NCBI RefSeq assembly: GCF_004367585.1
Contig: NZ_CP038015.1
Coordinates: 2,114,001 to 2,178,000, forward strand
From: Paenisporosarcina antarctica
Lineage (GTDB): Bacteria > Bacillota > Bacilli > Bacillales_A > Planococcaceae
DNA: 64,000 nucleotides
Direction: 5' to 3'
Shown: positions 56,289-64,000 of the stretch, piece after piece
How positions within the stretch are numbered: the stretch's first letter is position 1
Layout: every line of letters begins with the position of its first letter
Position numbers and translations under genes: made by a program
The notes under the pieces: model-generated
The model's input: the letters and a program-made list of their open reading frames with translations, nothing else
What the model was told of the DNA's origin: nothing
Databases searched by the model: none

Positions 56289-56323
56289 GCCCTGCTAATT
56301 ATAGTAGGGCTTTTCTTTATTTT
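56289..56323 (+). terminator. Terminator of the small peptide gene
   Basis: GCCCTGCTA pairs with TAGTAGGGC (one G-T pair) around ATTA, followed by TTTTCTTTATTTT. Confidence 0.88.
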
Positions 56324-56388
56324 AAAACAGGCTCGTGATAATATAAAGAGAGTGAAATTATTATGAACGTGAAAAAGGAGAGCAAAAC

Positions 56389-56598
56389 ATGATTTACAAA
56401 GTATTTTATCAAGAAAACCCGCTTGAAGTGCCAGTTCGCGAAAACACAAAAAGCCTATACATTGAAGCATCTTCTGAACGTGAAGTTCGCTTCGCATTAA
56501 AGGATCGCAACTATAATGTCGAATTTGTTCAGCTACTTGAAGGTAATCATTTAACCTATGAGCAAGCTAACGAAAACTTTATAGTGGAGAAACAGTAA
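56389..56598 (+). CDS. rpoY: RNA polymerase epsilon subunit RpoY
   Basis: 69 aa, the usual size of epsilon. Family sequence [26 protein letters not shown] at the N-terminus. A small accessory subunit of Firmicutes RNA polymerase, always next to rnjA. Starts after AAAAAGGAG; rnjA follows 5 bp later. TAATAT preceded by TG at about 56335 may be an extended -10. Confidence 0.95.
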   Translation: MIYKVFYQENPLEVPVRENTKSLYIEASSEREVRFALKDRNYNVEFVQLLEGNHLTYEQANENFIVEKQ

Positions 56599-56603
56599 AC
56601 TAT

Positions 56604-58271
56604 ATGAAATTTGTTAAGAATGACCAAACAGCGGTTTTCGCACTAGGCGGACTGGGCGAAATCGGCAAAAACACATACGGTATCCAATTTCAAGATGAAA
56701 TAATATTAATTGATGCAGGTATTAAATTTCCAGAAGATGAACTACTTGGAATTGACTATGTCATTCCTGACTATTCGTATCTCGTGAAAAATGTAGACAA
56801 AATTAAAGGTCTATTTATTACACACGGTCATGAAGATCACATCGGTGGTATTCCTTATTTACTAAAACAATTGAATGTGCCTGTTTACGGCGGAAAACTT
56901 GCGCTTGGTTTGTTACGCAACAAACTTGAAGAGCACGGTCTACTTCGTACAACAAAAATGCACGTTATTACGGAAGATGAAATTATTAAATTCCGTAAAA
57001 CATCTGTTAGTTTTTACAGAACGACACACAGTATTCCAGATGCATTTGGAATAGTTGTTAAAACACCATCTGGAAATATAGTTCACACAGGAGATTTCAA
57101 GTTTGATTTCACACCTGTAGGAGAACCTGCTAATATTACCAAAATGGCTGAAATTGGTCGTGATGGCGTGCTTTGTTTATTATCAGATAGTACAAATGCA
57201 GAAGTACCTGAATTCACAATGTCTGAGCGAAAAGTTGGAGAAAGCTTATCGGAAATATTCCGTAAAGTAAATGGACGTATTATTTTCGCAACGTTTTCTT
57301 CTAATATTTTTCGTGTACAACAAGTGGTAGAAGCTGCAATTCGTCATGGTCGTAAAATCGCCGTATTTGGTCGAAGCATGGACAACGCAATAAATATTGG
57401 ACGTGAACTGGGCTATATCATTGCACCGAATGAAACATTTGTTGATACACAAACATTAAATCGTCTCCCAGCAAGTGAAGTGATGATTTTATGTACAGGT
57501 AGTCAAGGTGAGCCTATGGCGGCTTTGTCTCGTATAGCAAATGGAACACATCGCCAAATTCAAATTCAACCTGCAGATACGGTTATCTTTTCCTCTTCTG
57601 CAATTCCAGGAAATCGCAGTAGCATTAACCGTACAATTAACTTGTTATTCCGCGCAGGAGCAGATGTCATTCATGGCTCATTAAGTAACATCCATACTTC
57701 AGGGCATGGTTCCCAAGAAGAACAAAAATTGATGTTACGATTAATGAAACCTAAATTCTTCATGCCTATTCATGGTGAGTATCGTATGCTAAAAATACAT
57801 ACGGAACTAGCTATTGATTGTGATGTTAAACCAGAGAATACATTTATTATGGAAAATGGCGATGTCTTGGCACTAAGCCAAAACGAAGCAGCAGTTGCTG
57901 GTCGTATCCCATCTGGTGATGTATACATTGATGGTAGTGGAATTGGTGATGTTGGCAATGTTGTATTACGTGATCGTCGCATTTTATCTGAAGAAGGTTT
58001 AGTTATTGTTGTGGTGAGTACAGATCAAGAACGTCAGAAGATTGTTTCTGGACCAGACATCATTTCTCGTGGATTCGTTTATATGCGTGAATCTGGAGCA
58101 ATGATTAATGAAGCTCAACATATGTTAAATCGTCATTTACAAAAAACAATTCAATCAAAAAATATTCCTTTTTCTGAATTGAAAAGTGAAATTGTAGATG
58201 TATTAGGACCATATTTATATGAAAAAACAAAGCGTCGTCCAATGATTTTACCAGTTATAATGGAAGTTTAA
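56604..58271 (+). CDS. rnjA: Ribonuclease J1
   Basis: 555-aa metallo-beta-lactamase/beta-CASP nuclease with 5' exonuclease and endonuclease activity. Metal motif HGHEDHIGG (about residues 74-82), [16 protein letters not shown], the beta-CASP part, the ATFSSNIFR segment and a C-terminal domain ending in the [13 protein letters not shown] stretch. Family length about 555. Works in mRNA turnover with RNase Y and J2. Operon with rpoY. Confidence 0.97.
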   Translation: MKFVKNDQTAVFALGGLGEIGKNTYGIQFQDEIILIDAGIKFPEDELLGIDYVIPDYSYLVKNVDKIKGLFITHGHEDHIGGIPYLLKQLNVPVYGGKLALGLLRNKLEEHGLLRTTKMHVITEDEIIKFRKTSVSFYRTTHSIPDAFGIVVKTPSGNIVHTGDFKFDFTPVGEPANITKMAEIGRDGVLCLLSDSTNAEVPEFTMSERKVGESLSEIFRKVNGRIIFATFSSNIFRVQQVVEAAIRHGRKIAVFGRSMDNAINIGRELGYIIAPNETFVDTQTLNRLPASEVMILCTGSQGEPMAALSRIANGTHRQIQIQPADTVIFSSSAIPGNRSSINRTINLLFRAGADVIHGSLSNIHTSGHGSQEEQKLMLRLMKPKFFMPIHGEYRMLKIHTELAIDCDVKPENTFIMENGDVLALSQNEAAVAGRIPSGDVYIDGSGIGDVGNVVLRDRRILSEEGLVIVVVSTDQERQKIVSGPDIISRGFVYMRESGAMINEAQHMLNRHLQKTIQSKNIPFSELKSEIVDVLGPYLYEKTKRRPMILPVIMEV

Positions 58272-58277
58272 TAACAA

Positions 58278-58330
58278 GAAAAAAGCTGTGCAGCTATCAC
58301 TTATTGTGATAAACTGCACAGCTTTTCTTA
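58278..58330 (+). terminator. Terminator of rpoY-rnjA
   Basis: AAAAGCTGTGCAG pairs with CTGCACAGCTTTT, with an inner TATCAC/GTGATA pair, followed by T-rich sequence. Confidence 0.9.
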
Positions 58331-58387
58331 TGTTTGTTAGACACTATCCACCACCAACCAAGGTCCCTATTACGGGCAGAAATCACA

Positions 58388-58548
58388 GGTGTCGATCTAT
58401 AAGTGGCCTGCTTCGCTTTTCTTTAGTGTCTAGCTCCGCAGGCCAGATCGCACCTTAGCTTCAGAAACTCATGCGGAAACAAGTTTCCGAATCGTTTCTT
58501 CCAGCACCGGTGTCGATCTATAGTGGCCTGCTTCGCTTTTCTTTAGTG
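58388..58548. repeat. Intergenic repeat: two direct copies of a 40-41 bp unit with inverted arms
   Basis: The units at 58388-58428 and 58509-58548 are identical except for one base (starts GGTGTCGATCTATA, ends CTTTTCTTTAGTG). Copy 1 also forms an imperfect palindrome with what follows: GGTGTCGATCT with AGATCGCACC, and GGCCTGC with GCAGGCC. The second copy runs into the last codons of ktrC. The motif GTGTCTAGCTCCGCAGG recurs (one change) at about 3026. I infer a dispersed Bacillales-type intergenic repeat. Confidence 0.65.
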
Positions 58549-59202
58549 CATGGCTTTTTTTTCAAATCGGATAATATCTGCGTCTGCCCCGATAACAATT
58601 AGAATATCATTAATAAGAATTTCTTCATCCGCTTGCGGAGATACGAGAATATCATCTCCACGTTTAATCCCTACGATGTTTATACCATATTTCGCTCGAA
58701 TATCAAGATCAATTAATGTTGAACCAGCTAATAGTTCATTTGCCTTAATCTCCATTATGGAATGTTCATCAGAAAGTTCGAGATAATCCAAGACATTATT
58801 TGAAATCATATTATTAGCTATACGAATTCCCATGTCACGTTCAGGATGGACGACTTGATCAGCACCGATTTTACGTAATACTTTCTCGTGATAATCATTT
58901 TGAGCTTTTACGGTGATTTTATTGACACCGATTTCTTTTAACATAAGAGTAGTTAGTATGCTTGATTGGATATCGTCTCCTATCGCTACAATTACATGTT
59001 CAAAATTACGAATTCCGAGTGATTTCAAGACTGATTCATCCGTTGTATCAGCGACCACGGCTTGTGTCGCAATTGATGCAAATTCATCAACACGTTCAGC
59101 AGATTTATCGATGGCCATGACATCTGCACCTTGTTCAACAAGCTCTCGAACAATGCTTCCACCAAATCGACCTAAACCAATAACTACGAATTCTTTCTTC
59201 AT
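58543..59202 (-). CDS. ktrC: Potassium uptake regulatory protein KtrC/KtrA (TrkA domain)
   Basis: 219-aa cytoplasmic RCK protein that gates a Ktr potassium channel in response to ATP/ADP and cyclic di-AMP. N-terminal Rossmann GLGRFGGSIVRELV, then the TrkA-C domain (about residues 140-219). Location next to rnjA matches ktrC (ykqB) in B. subtilis. ATG with GGAGGTTG. The C-terminal codons overlap the second copy of an intergenic repeat, so the last few residues may have been supplied by the repeat. Confidence 0.93.
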   Translation of the reverse strand: MKKEFVVIGLGRFGGSIVRELVEQGADVMAIDKSAERVDEFASIATQAVVADTTDESVLKSLGIRNFEHVIVAIGDDIQSSILTTLMLKEIGVNKITVKAQNDYHEKVLRKIGADQVVHPERDMGIRIANNMISNNVLDYLELSDEHSIMEIKANELLAGSTLIDLDIRAKYGINIVGIKRGDDILVSPQADEEILINDILIVIGADADIIRFEKKAMH

Positions 59203-59265
59203 CCTTCAACCTCCGTTATGCAACGATTGCACATAGTGTATCACAACTTTGAAAGACGCTCAAAT

Positions 59266-61080
59266 TCAATTTAACACGTCTTCAAATTGGGCCATTACAA
59301 GGTGGTGATAATGACCACGGTCTTTCATTAATGAATCATGATTTCCTGATTCAAGTACGCTACCATTTTCCAAAACTATAATCTGATCTGCTTCACGTAT
59401 TGTAGATAAACGATGTGCAATAATGATTGCAGTTCGATTTTTCAAAAGAGTGCGCAATGCCACTTGAATTTGAATTTCCGTTTCTGTATCAATGGATGCA
59501 GTTGCTTCATCTAAGATAATAATTCTTGGATTAGCAAGAATCGCACGAGCAAATGATAACAACTGTCTCTCACCAACGGATAATATATTCCCTCGCTCTT
59601 CTACTTCAGTATCGTAACCTTTAGACAACCGGTCAATAAACCCATTCGCTCCAACAGCTTGTGCAGCATTTTTCACTTCTTCATCTGTTGCATGTGGGTT
59701 ACCAAAACGAATATTCTCCAGAATTGAACCTGAGAAAATAAAAGTTTCTTGTAACACAATACTGATTTGTTCACGTAAATCACTTAATGATAAATCGCGA
59801 ATATCCACCCCATCCATTTTAACAACACCACTGGTTGGATCATAGAAACGTGATACTAAATTGGCTATCGTTGTCTTACCAGAACCGGTATGTCCAACGA
59901 GTGCAACTGTCTTTCCAGCTTTCATTTCAAGTGTAATTCCATTTAATGCCAAGCGGTTTTTTTCATAACCAAATTCTACATGCTCAAATTCAATAAGTCC
60001 TTTTAATTGATTGATCTTTTGGGGATTTTCTTTTTCGTGAACTAATGGCTGTTCATCTAAAAATTCAAAAATACGTTCAGATGATGCCATTCCCATCAAT
60101 AGTTGACTATATACCATACCTAAACGTGAAATAGGCTCCCAAAACATACCTAGATAAAAAGCAAAAGCGACAAAAGCTCCAAGATCTAGTTGACCATTTT
60201 TAATCAAGTAAGCACCGTATAGTATTAATACCACGGATCCAATTGCATTTGTTATTTCAACAAATGGACGGAACAACGCGTTCTTTTTCGTTGCCACACG
60301 CCATGATTCGTAACTTTCTTCATTAATTCCATTAAAGAAAGCCATGTTTTCATTTTCCTGTGTAAATGATTGTGTAATACGCATTCCTTGAATACTTTCA
60401 TTCAAATGCGAGTTAATTTTCGATTGTTTCATACGCACATCTTGCCAAGATCGACGAATATTTTTACGTAACGTCGTTGATATGAAAAACATCAATGGCA
60501 AAATAACGAGTACAGCAAGCGCCAGTGGTGGGCTTAGTGTAAATAGAATGATGAGAACACCAGCAAGGAGAAGAATATCCATTAATAAATTAATAACACC
60601 ATTTGTAAAAAGTTCTTGGAGCGAGTTAATATCATTCATTATTCGTACTAAAATTGAACCTGCAGACCGCTGATCAAAAAAACGATGTGATAGCCATTGT
60701 ACATGCGTAAATAAATGTTTTCGCAAATCGTAGATCACGTTTTGACCAAGTTCATTCATCCACCTTATTCGAAAACGATTGGCAATGGTATTAATAATAT
60801 ATAATACCGCAATTGACCCGACAAGAATCCAAAGCATCTGACCATCTTTGTTTTCTAACGCTTTATCGATAACAAATACACCAATCAATATGGGTATAAG
60901 AAGTCTAATGAGGGTCGTAATCGTAACAGCAATAAATGCTTTTGGTAGTAATGAACGTGAGTAAGGTTTTACATAAGTAAATAAACGAGCGAGTTGGGAC
61001 CAATTAAATGGTGCATCAATTACATCATCCGAAGAGTAGCGGAATCGTTTTAAAACACTAGGATTAATTTTTTTTGTCAT
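59266..61080 (-). CDS. ABC exporter subunit (permease-ATPase), canonical Walker B half
   Basis: 604-aa half-transporter. Six membrane helices (about residues 45-330), then the nucleotide-binding domain: Walker A GHTGSGKTT, signature LSVGERQ instead of LSGGQ, Walker B IIILDEATASID with the catalytic Glu, and H-loop AHR. Forms a heterodimer with the upstream gene. Its own Walker motifs are complete, but its signature is degenerate. Similar in design to YfiC or BmrD multidrug exporters. ATG with AAAGGCGG. Confidence 0.92.
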   Translation of the reverse strand: MTKKINPSVLKRFRYSSDDVIDAPFNWSQLARLFTYVKPYSRSLLPKAFIAVTITTLIRLLIPILIGVFVIDKALENKDGQMLWILVGSIAVLYIINTIANRFRIRWMNELGQNVIYDLRKHLFTHVQWLSHRFFDQRSAGSILVRIMNDINSLQELFTNGVINLLMDILLLAGVLIILFTLSPPLALAVLVILPLMFFISTTLRKNIRRSWQDVRMKQSKINSHLNESIQGMRITQSFTQENENMAFFNGINEESYESWRVATKKNALFRPFVEITNAIGSVVLILYGAYLIKNGQLDLGAFVAFAFYLGMFWEPISRLGMVYSQLLMGMASSERIFEFLDEQPLVHEKENPQKINQLKGLIEFEHVEFGYEKNRLALNGITLEMKAGKTVALVGHTGSGKTTIANLVSRFYDPTSGVVKMDGVDIRDLSLSDLREQISIVLQETFIFSGSILENIRFGNPHATDEEVKNAAQAVGANGFIDRLSKGYDTEVEERGNILSVGERQLLSFARAILANPRIIILDEATASIDTETEIQIQVALRTLLKNRTAIIIAHRLSTIREADQIIVLENGSVLESGNHDSLMKDRGHYHHLVMAQFEDVLN

Positions 61081-61095
61081 TGTGATTCCGCCTTT

Positions 61096-62841
61096 CTATG
61101 CATAAATATTTTCGAGTTGGTCCTTGTATTGAATTTCATAAATTCGTTTATAAAGCCCGGGTTGTTTAATTAATTGCTCATGCGTTCCACGTTGAACAAT
61201 TTCTCCATGTTCAAAAACGATTAATTCATCTGCATGTTTTACAGATGAAATTCTGTGAGCAATAATAAATGTTGTTCGACCCTTCATGACTTCATCTAAT
61301 GCTTGTTGAATATGAAGTTCTGTTTTCATATCTACAGCACTTGTCGCGTCATCGAGTACCAATATAGCTGGATTTTGACATAACGCTCTTGCGATTGCTA
61401 TCCGTTGTTTTTGGCCACCTGATAAACCTAGACCCCGTTCCCCGAGCATCGTATCATAAGCTTCTGGTAGCTCCAGTATGAATTCATGTGCATTAGCACG
61501 TTTTGCTGCATCCATGATTTCATCTATTGAGGCATCCGGTCTTCCATAAGAAATATTAGCTTTAATGGACGAAGAAAATAGAAATGACTCTTGTAATACA
61601 AATCCAATTTTTGAACGTAATGAAGTTAACGAATAGTCATCAACAGGGATACCATCAATCTTGACCGACCCTTTTGTTGGCTCATAAAACCGGGTTAACA
61701 ATTGCGTTAAACTTGTTTTTCCTGAACCAGTCGCACCGATTAAGCCGACACGCTTTCCAGCTTCTACAGTCAAATTAATATCCTTTAATGCAACTTGGTC
61801 CTCTTCACGATATTGGAGTGAGACATGGTCAAAAGTTACATGACCTTTCATACCTGAACCATCCACTGCATTTTCTTTAGATTGTATCGGCTCTGGTGCT
61901 TCTAATACTTCTAATAAACGTTCTCCTGAAGCCTTTGATTGAGAAAATAAATTGACAGTAAAACCTAAGTTCATAATTGGGAAAATAATGTAGCCAAGTA
62001 AACTATAAAATGCCACAAGTTCTCCGACAGTCAATTGCCCACCCATAACAAGGAATCCTCCATAGCCGAATAAAAAGACAATGCTAATATTACCGAGAAA
62101 CTCCATCACAGGAAAATATTTCGCCCAAATTTCAGCTGTGTATAAATAACGACCTTTATAATCACTATTTGACTCATTAAACTTTCCAATTTGAAATGAT
62201 TCACGTGAAAGTGACTTTACAGTATGGATGCCACTAATATTTTCTTGGACATTCGTGTTTAACTTTCCGAATGATTTTCGAATGTCTCGAAATGCAGGAT
62301 GTACGAGTTTATCAAAACGAAACACCGCAACAATTAATAATGGCATCGCAGCCATGGAGACAAATGTTAATGAGACGGAATAGTAAAACATGACACATAA
62401 CGACACGGATACAAGAAATATTAATCGAAATAACTCCACAAATCCGAATGATAAGAAGAAGCGAAAACCCTCGACGTCTGCAGTTAGTCGTGACATTAAG
62501 TCACCCGTTTTCGCATTATCATAATACTTGAATGGTAAACGCTGTAATTTTGCATATAACGCATTTCGCAACTCGTAAACTGAACGTATCCCGAACATAT
62601 CACCTGTATATTGTCCTATATACGTGGCAATTCCTTTAATAATCATTAGTACCATAAAAATTCCTGCTAGTGCCCAAGCTAAATCATATTGCTCTCCCTT
62701 AATAACACGGTCAATCGTTTGTTGCAAAATGATGGGATACGCAACAGTGATCACCAACGTAATGAGAAGCATGAACAAGGACCAAAAGAATAAATGTTTA
62801 TTTGGCCAGTAATATTCTTTCAATTTTTTGAAAGTTTCCAA
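61096..62841 (-). CDS. ABC exporter subunit (permease-ATPase), degenerate Walker B half
   Basis: 581-aa half-transporter. Six membrane helices, then the NBD: Walker A GATGSGKTS, canonical signature LSGGQKQR, Walker B AILVLDDATSAVD in which the catalytic Glu is replaced by Asp, and H-loop AHR. Together with the downstream partner one ATP site is canonical and the other is degenerate, as in BmrCD or YfiBC. TTG start with GGGGG upstream; 15 bp between the two genes. Drug or lipid export is likely; substrate unknown. Confidence 0.92.
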   Translation of the reverse strand: METFKKLKEYYWPNKHLFFWSLFMLLITLVITVAYPIILQQTIDRVIKGEQYDLAWALAGIFMVLMIIKGIATYIGQYTGDMFGIRSVYELRNALYAKLQRLPFKYYDNAKTGDLMSRLTADVEGFRFFLSFGFVELFRLIFLVSVSLCVMFYYSVSLTFVSMAAMPLLIVAVFRFDKLVHPAFRDIRKSFGKLNTNVQENISGIHTVKSLSRESFQIGKFNESNSDYKGRYLYTAEIWAKYFPVMEFLGNISIVFLFGYGGFLVMGGQLTVGELVAFYSLLGYIIFPIMNLGFTVNLFSQSKASGERLLEVLEAPEPIQSKENAVDGSGMKGHVTFDHVSLQYREEDQVALKDINLTVEAGKRVGLIGATGSGKTSLTQLLTRFYEPTKGSVKIDGIPVDDYSLTSLRSKIGFVLQESFLFSSSIKANISYGRPDASIDEIMDAAKRANAHEFILELPEAYDTMLGERGLGLSGGQKQRIAIARALCQNPAILVLDDATSAVDMKTELHIQQALDEVMKGRTTFIIAHRISSVKHADELIVFEHGEIVQRGTHEQLIKQPGLYKRIYEIQYKDQLENIYA

Positions 62842-63061
62842 GTTTTTTTCCCCCTAATCAAAAGACATAGTATTAAATATATCGGATTCCGAAATAAATG
62901 ACTACCCCCTTTTGACTGATATTTCTCTTTAATCTAAATTTAAGGTGATTTACTTGGAAAATAGCTATTAATTATTTAGAGTTCACAGTAAAAATTAAAA
63001 GATATCAACGGTTTACTAGAAAGCAAATTTAGTTCTCTTTCCTTAAGTATATTTTCCCAAT

Positions 63062-63094
63062 AAAAAATACCACAACTCTAAGAATTGTGGTATT
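63062..63094 (-). terminator. Terminator of ykuV
   Basis: Minus strand: AATACCACAA with TTGTGGTATT, followed by a T run. Confidence 0.9.
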
Positions 63095-63122
63095 GCAAAA
63101 CCTTATATATTTTCTAATACTA

Positions 63123-63575
63123 TTATGCGTTGCGCATTTCATCTAGTACACGATTAACACGTTTTTCAAGCATTTTCATACCACTTCCACCTGCTTGGAA
63201 GTGACGCAGTTGACCGTCTTTGTCGAACACGTAGTAAGCTGGTACATATTGATTGTCAAACTCATCTGTTAATTTCATCTCGTTATCAATGTATATCGGT
63301 TGCGTAATATCATGATGTAACGCGACTTTTTTTATTTCGTCTAAATCCATATCTTTTTCTGATCGTGGCATGTGAACAGCAATTACATTTAATTCGTCTT
63401 TGTATTGATCGCGAAAGGCATTGACCTCAGGCATTGCTTCTTTACAAAGTCCACAACTTACAGACCAGAAATGTATGAGTGTCGGTTTACTTCCGATTAA
63501 TTGGTTTCTTGAGACCTCTCCATTTAACCAAGTGGTTGCGCCTGTTAGGTTAGGCATAGGTGAACGTAATTTCAT
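63123..63575 (-). CDS. ykuV: Thiol-disulphide oxidoreductase YkuV (thioredoxin-like)
   Basis: 150-aa cytoplasmic thioredoxin-fold protein of TlpA/ResA type without a signal or anchor. Active site SCGLC (two Cys separated by GL), cis-Pro in YVPAYYVFD. The N-terminus MKLRSPMPNLTG and the C-terminus FQAGGSGMKMLEKRVNRVL match YkuV, which keeps a strongly reducing disulphide and works with the peroxiredoxin YkuU. ATG 63575 has AAGGAGGA upstream. Confidence 0.93.
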   Translation of the reverse strand: MKLRSPMPNLTGATTWLNGEVSRNQLIGSKPTLIHFWSVSCGLCKEAMPEVNAFRDQYKDELNVIAVHMPRSEKDMDLDEIKKVALHHDITQPIYIDNEMKLTDEFDNQYVPAYYVFDKDGQLRHFQAGGSGMKMLEKRVNRVLDEMRNA

Positions 63576-63602
63576 CTTTCTTCCTCCTTTAAGCTTAAAA
63601 GT

Positions 63603-63638
63603 AAAAATCCCCACAGCGTATCGTATGCGTGGGGAATC
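63603..63638 (-). terminator. Terminator between ykuU and ykuV
   Basis: Minus strand: ATTCCCCACGC with GCTGTGGGGAT, followed by TTTTT. It may partly terminate after ykuU, or act in processing. Confidence 0.7.
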
Positions 63639-63689
63639 TTTGATGTCTAATTAAAAATAGTATTCACAGTCTATTTTTGAAATGCAAAA

Positions 63690-64000
63690 TTACAGTGTTT
63701 TTTGACCTGGGCGCCAGTTTGCTGGACAAAGACCACCAGTTTGAAGGGCTTGTAATACACGTAGAGTTTCATCTACATCACGGCCAATATTGTTATGGAA
63801 CACAGTTTGATATTGCATTTCACCTTCAGGATTGACGATGAATAGTCCACGAAGCGCAATTCCTTCTTCTTCAATTAACACACCATATTCACGAGAAATT
63901 TGGTGATTTGTATCTGCTGCTAATGGATATTTAAGTTCGCCTAATCCATTATCTTCACGAGCTGTGTTAATCCAAGCTAAGTGTGTGTGAATAGTATCAG
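63690..64000 (-). CDS. ykuU: 2-Cys peroxiredoxin YkuU (AhpC/Prx1 type; 5' part cut by window)
   Basis: C-terminal 102 codons only. Typical Prx sequences: PLAADTNHQISREYGV, ALRGLFIVNPEGEMQYQTVFHNNIGRDVDETLRVLQALQTGG and the resolving Cys in GGLCPANWRPG. The peroxidatic Cys lies beyond the window edge. It reduces peroxides and would be recycled by YkuV, encoded immediately downstream. Confidence 0.93.
   Translation of the reverse strand, partial: DTIHTHLAWINTAREDNGLGELKYPLAADTNHQISREYGVLIEEEGIALRGLFIVNPEGEMQYQTVFHNNIGRDVDETLRVLQALQTGGLCPANWRPGQKTL

Overview
The window is AT-rich chromosomal DNA from a spore-forming member of the Bacillales, most likely a Planococcaceae-type genome (Lysinibacillus, Solibacillus, Psychrobacillus or Sporosarcina relatives). 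From memory of Bacillus subtilis gene order, almost the whole window follows one B. subtilis segment, read here inverted: pbpB-ftsL-rsmH-mraZ-bshC-panE, then ylbO/ylbN/ylbM/ylbL/ylbJ/coaD/rsmD/ylbG/ylbF/ylbC/ylbA, ctaGFEDCB/ctaA, pyc, ftsW, ylaN/ylaL/ylaI/ylaH/typA/ylaF, yktC/ykzI/yktB/yktA, speA, pdhDCBA, ykyA, defB, ykrA, rpoY-rnjA, ktrC and ykuV/ykuU. Signs of sporulation ancestry are an RsfA/YlbO-type regulator, YtvI- and YlbJ-like membrane proteins, RicF, and a second, DAP-type MurE. There are no tRNA, rRNA, CRISPR, IS or prophage features.

Layout. 1-3.6 kb is the start of the division and cell-wall (dcw) cluster, with a clear MraZ operator. 3.7-6.8 kb carries bacillithiol (bshC) and pantothenate (panE) genes. 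6.9-11.5 kb is a biotin-dependent acyl-CoA carboxylase set (carboxyltransferase, BCCP, biotin carboxylase) with an RsfA-type regulator and an enoyl-CoA hydratase-like protein. 11.5-23.7 kb is the ylb region, interrupted by a divergent pair made of a DAP-type MurE paralogue and an aspartokinase without ACT domains. 24.9-32.9 kb encodes caa3 cytochrome oxidase with its haem A pathway and assembly factors. 33-37.6 kb holds pyruvate carboxylase and FtsW. 37.7-46 kb holds small conserved genes, TypA/BipA, and a broken yktB beside an intact yktB of different composition. 46.2-54.6 kb holds arginine/lysine decarboxylase, a deacetylase lipoprotein and pyruvate dehydrogenase. 54.7-64 kb holds peptide deformylase, a HAD phosphatase, a tiny cationic-peptide gene, RpoY, RNase J1, KtrC, a heterodimeric ABC exporter and the YkuV/YkuU redox pair.

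The core genes join central carbon flow (pyruvate dehydrogenase, pyruvate carboxylase, acyl-CoA carboxylase) to respiration (caa3 oxidase) and to cell-wall growth (dcw genes, FtsW). Many genes start with TTG or GTG, and I chose starts by Shine-Dalgarno (SD) position.

The best candidates for something new are: (1) a 23-codon strongly basic amphipathic peptide gene at 56211-56282 with its own near-consensus promoter and terminator; (2) a yktB remnant directly upstream of an intact, compositionally different yktB, which suggests gene replacement; (3) the DAP-type MurE plus ACT-less aspartokinase pair, possibly a spore-cortex DAP module; (4) structured intergenic elements at about 3.0, 42.3 and 58.4 kb.
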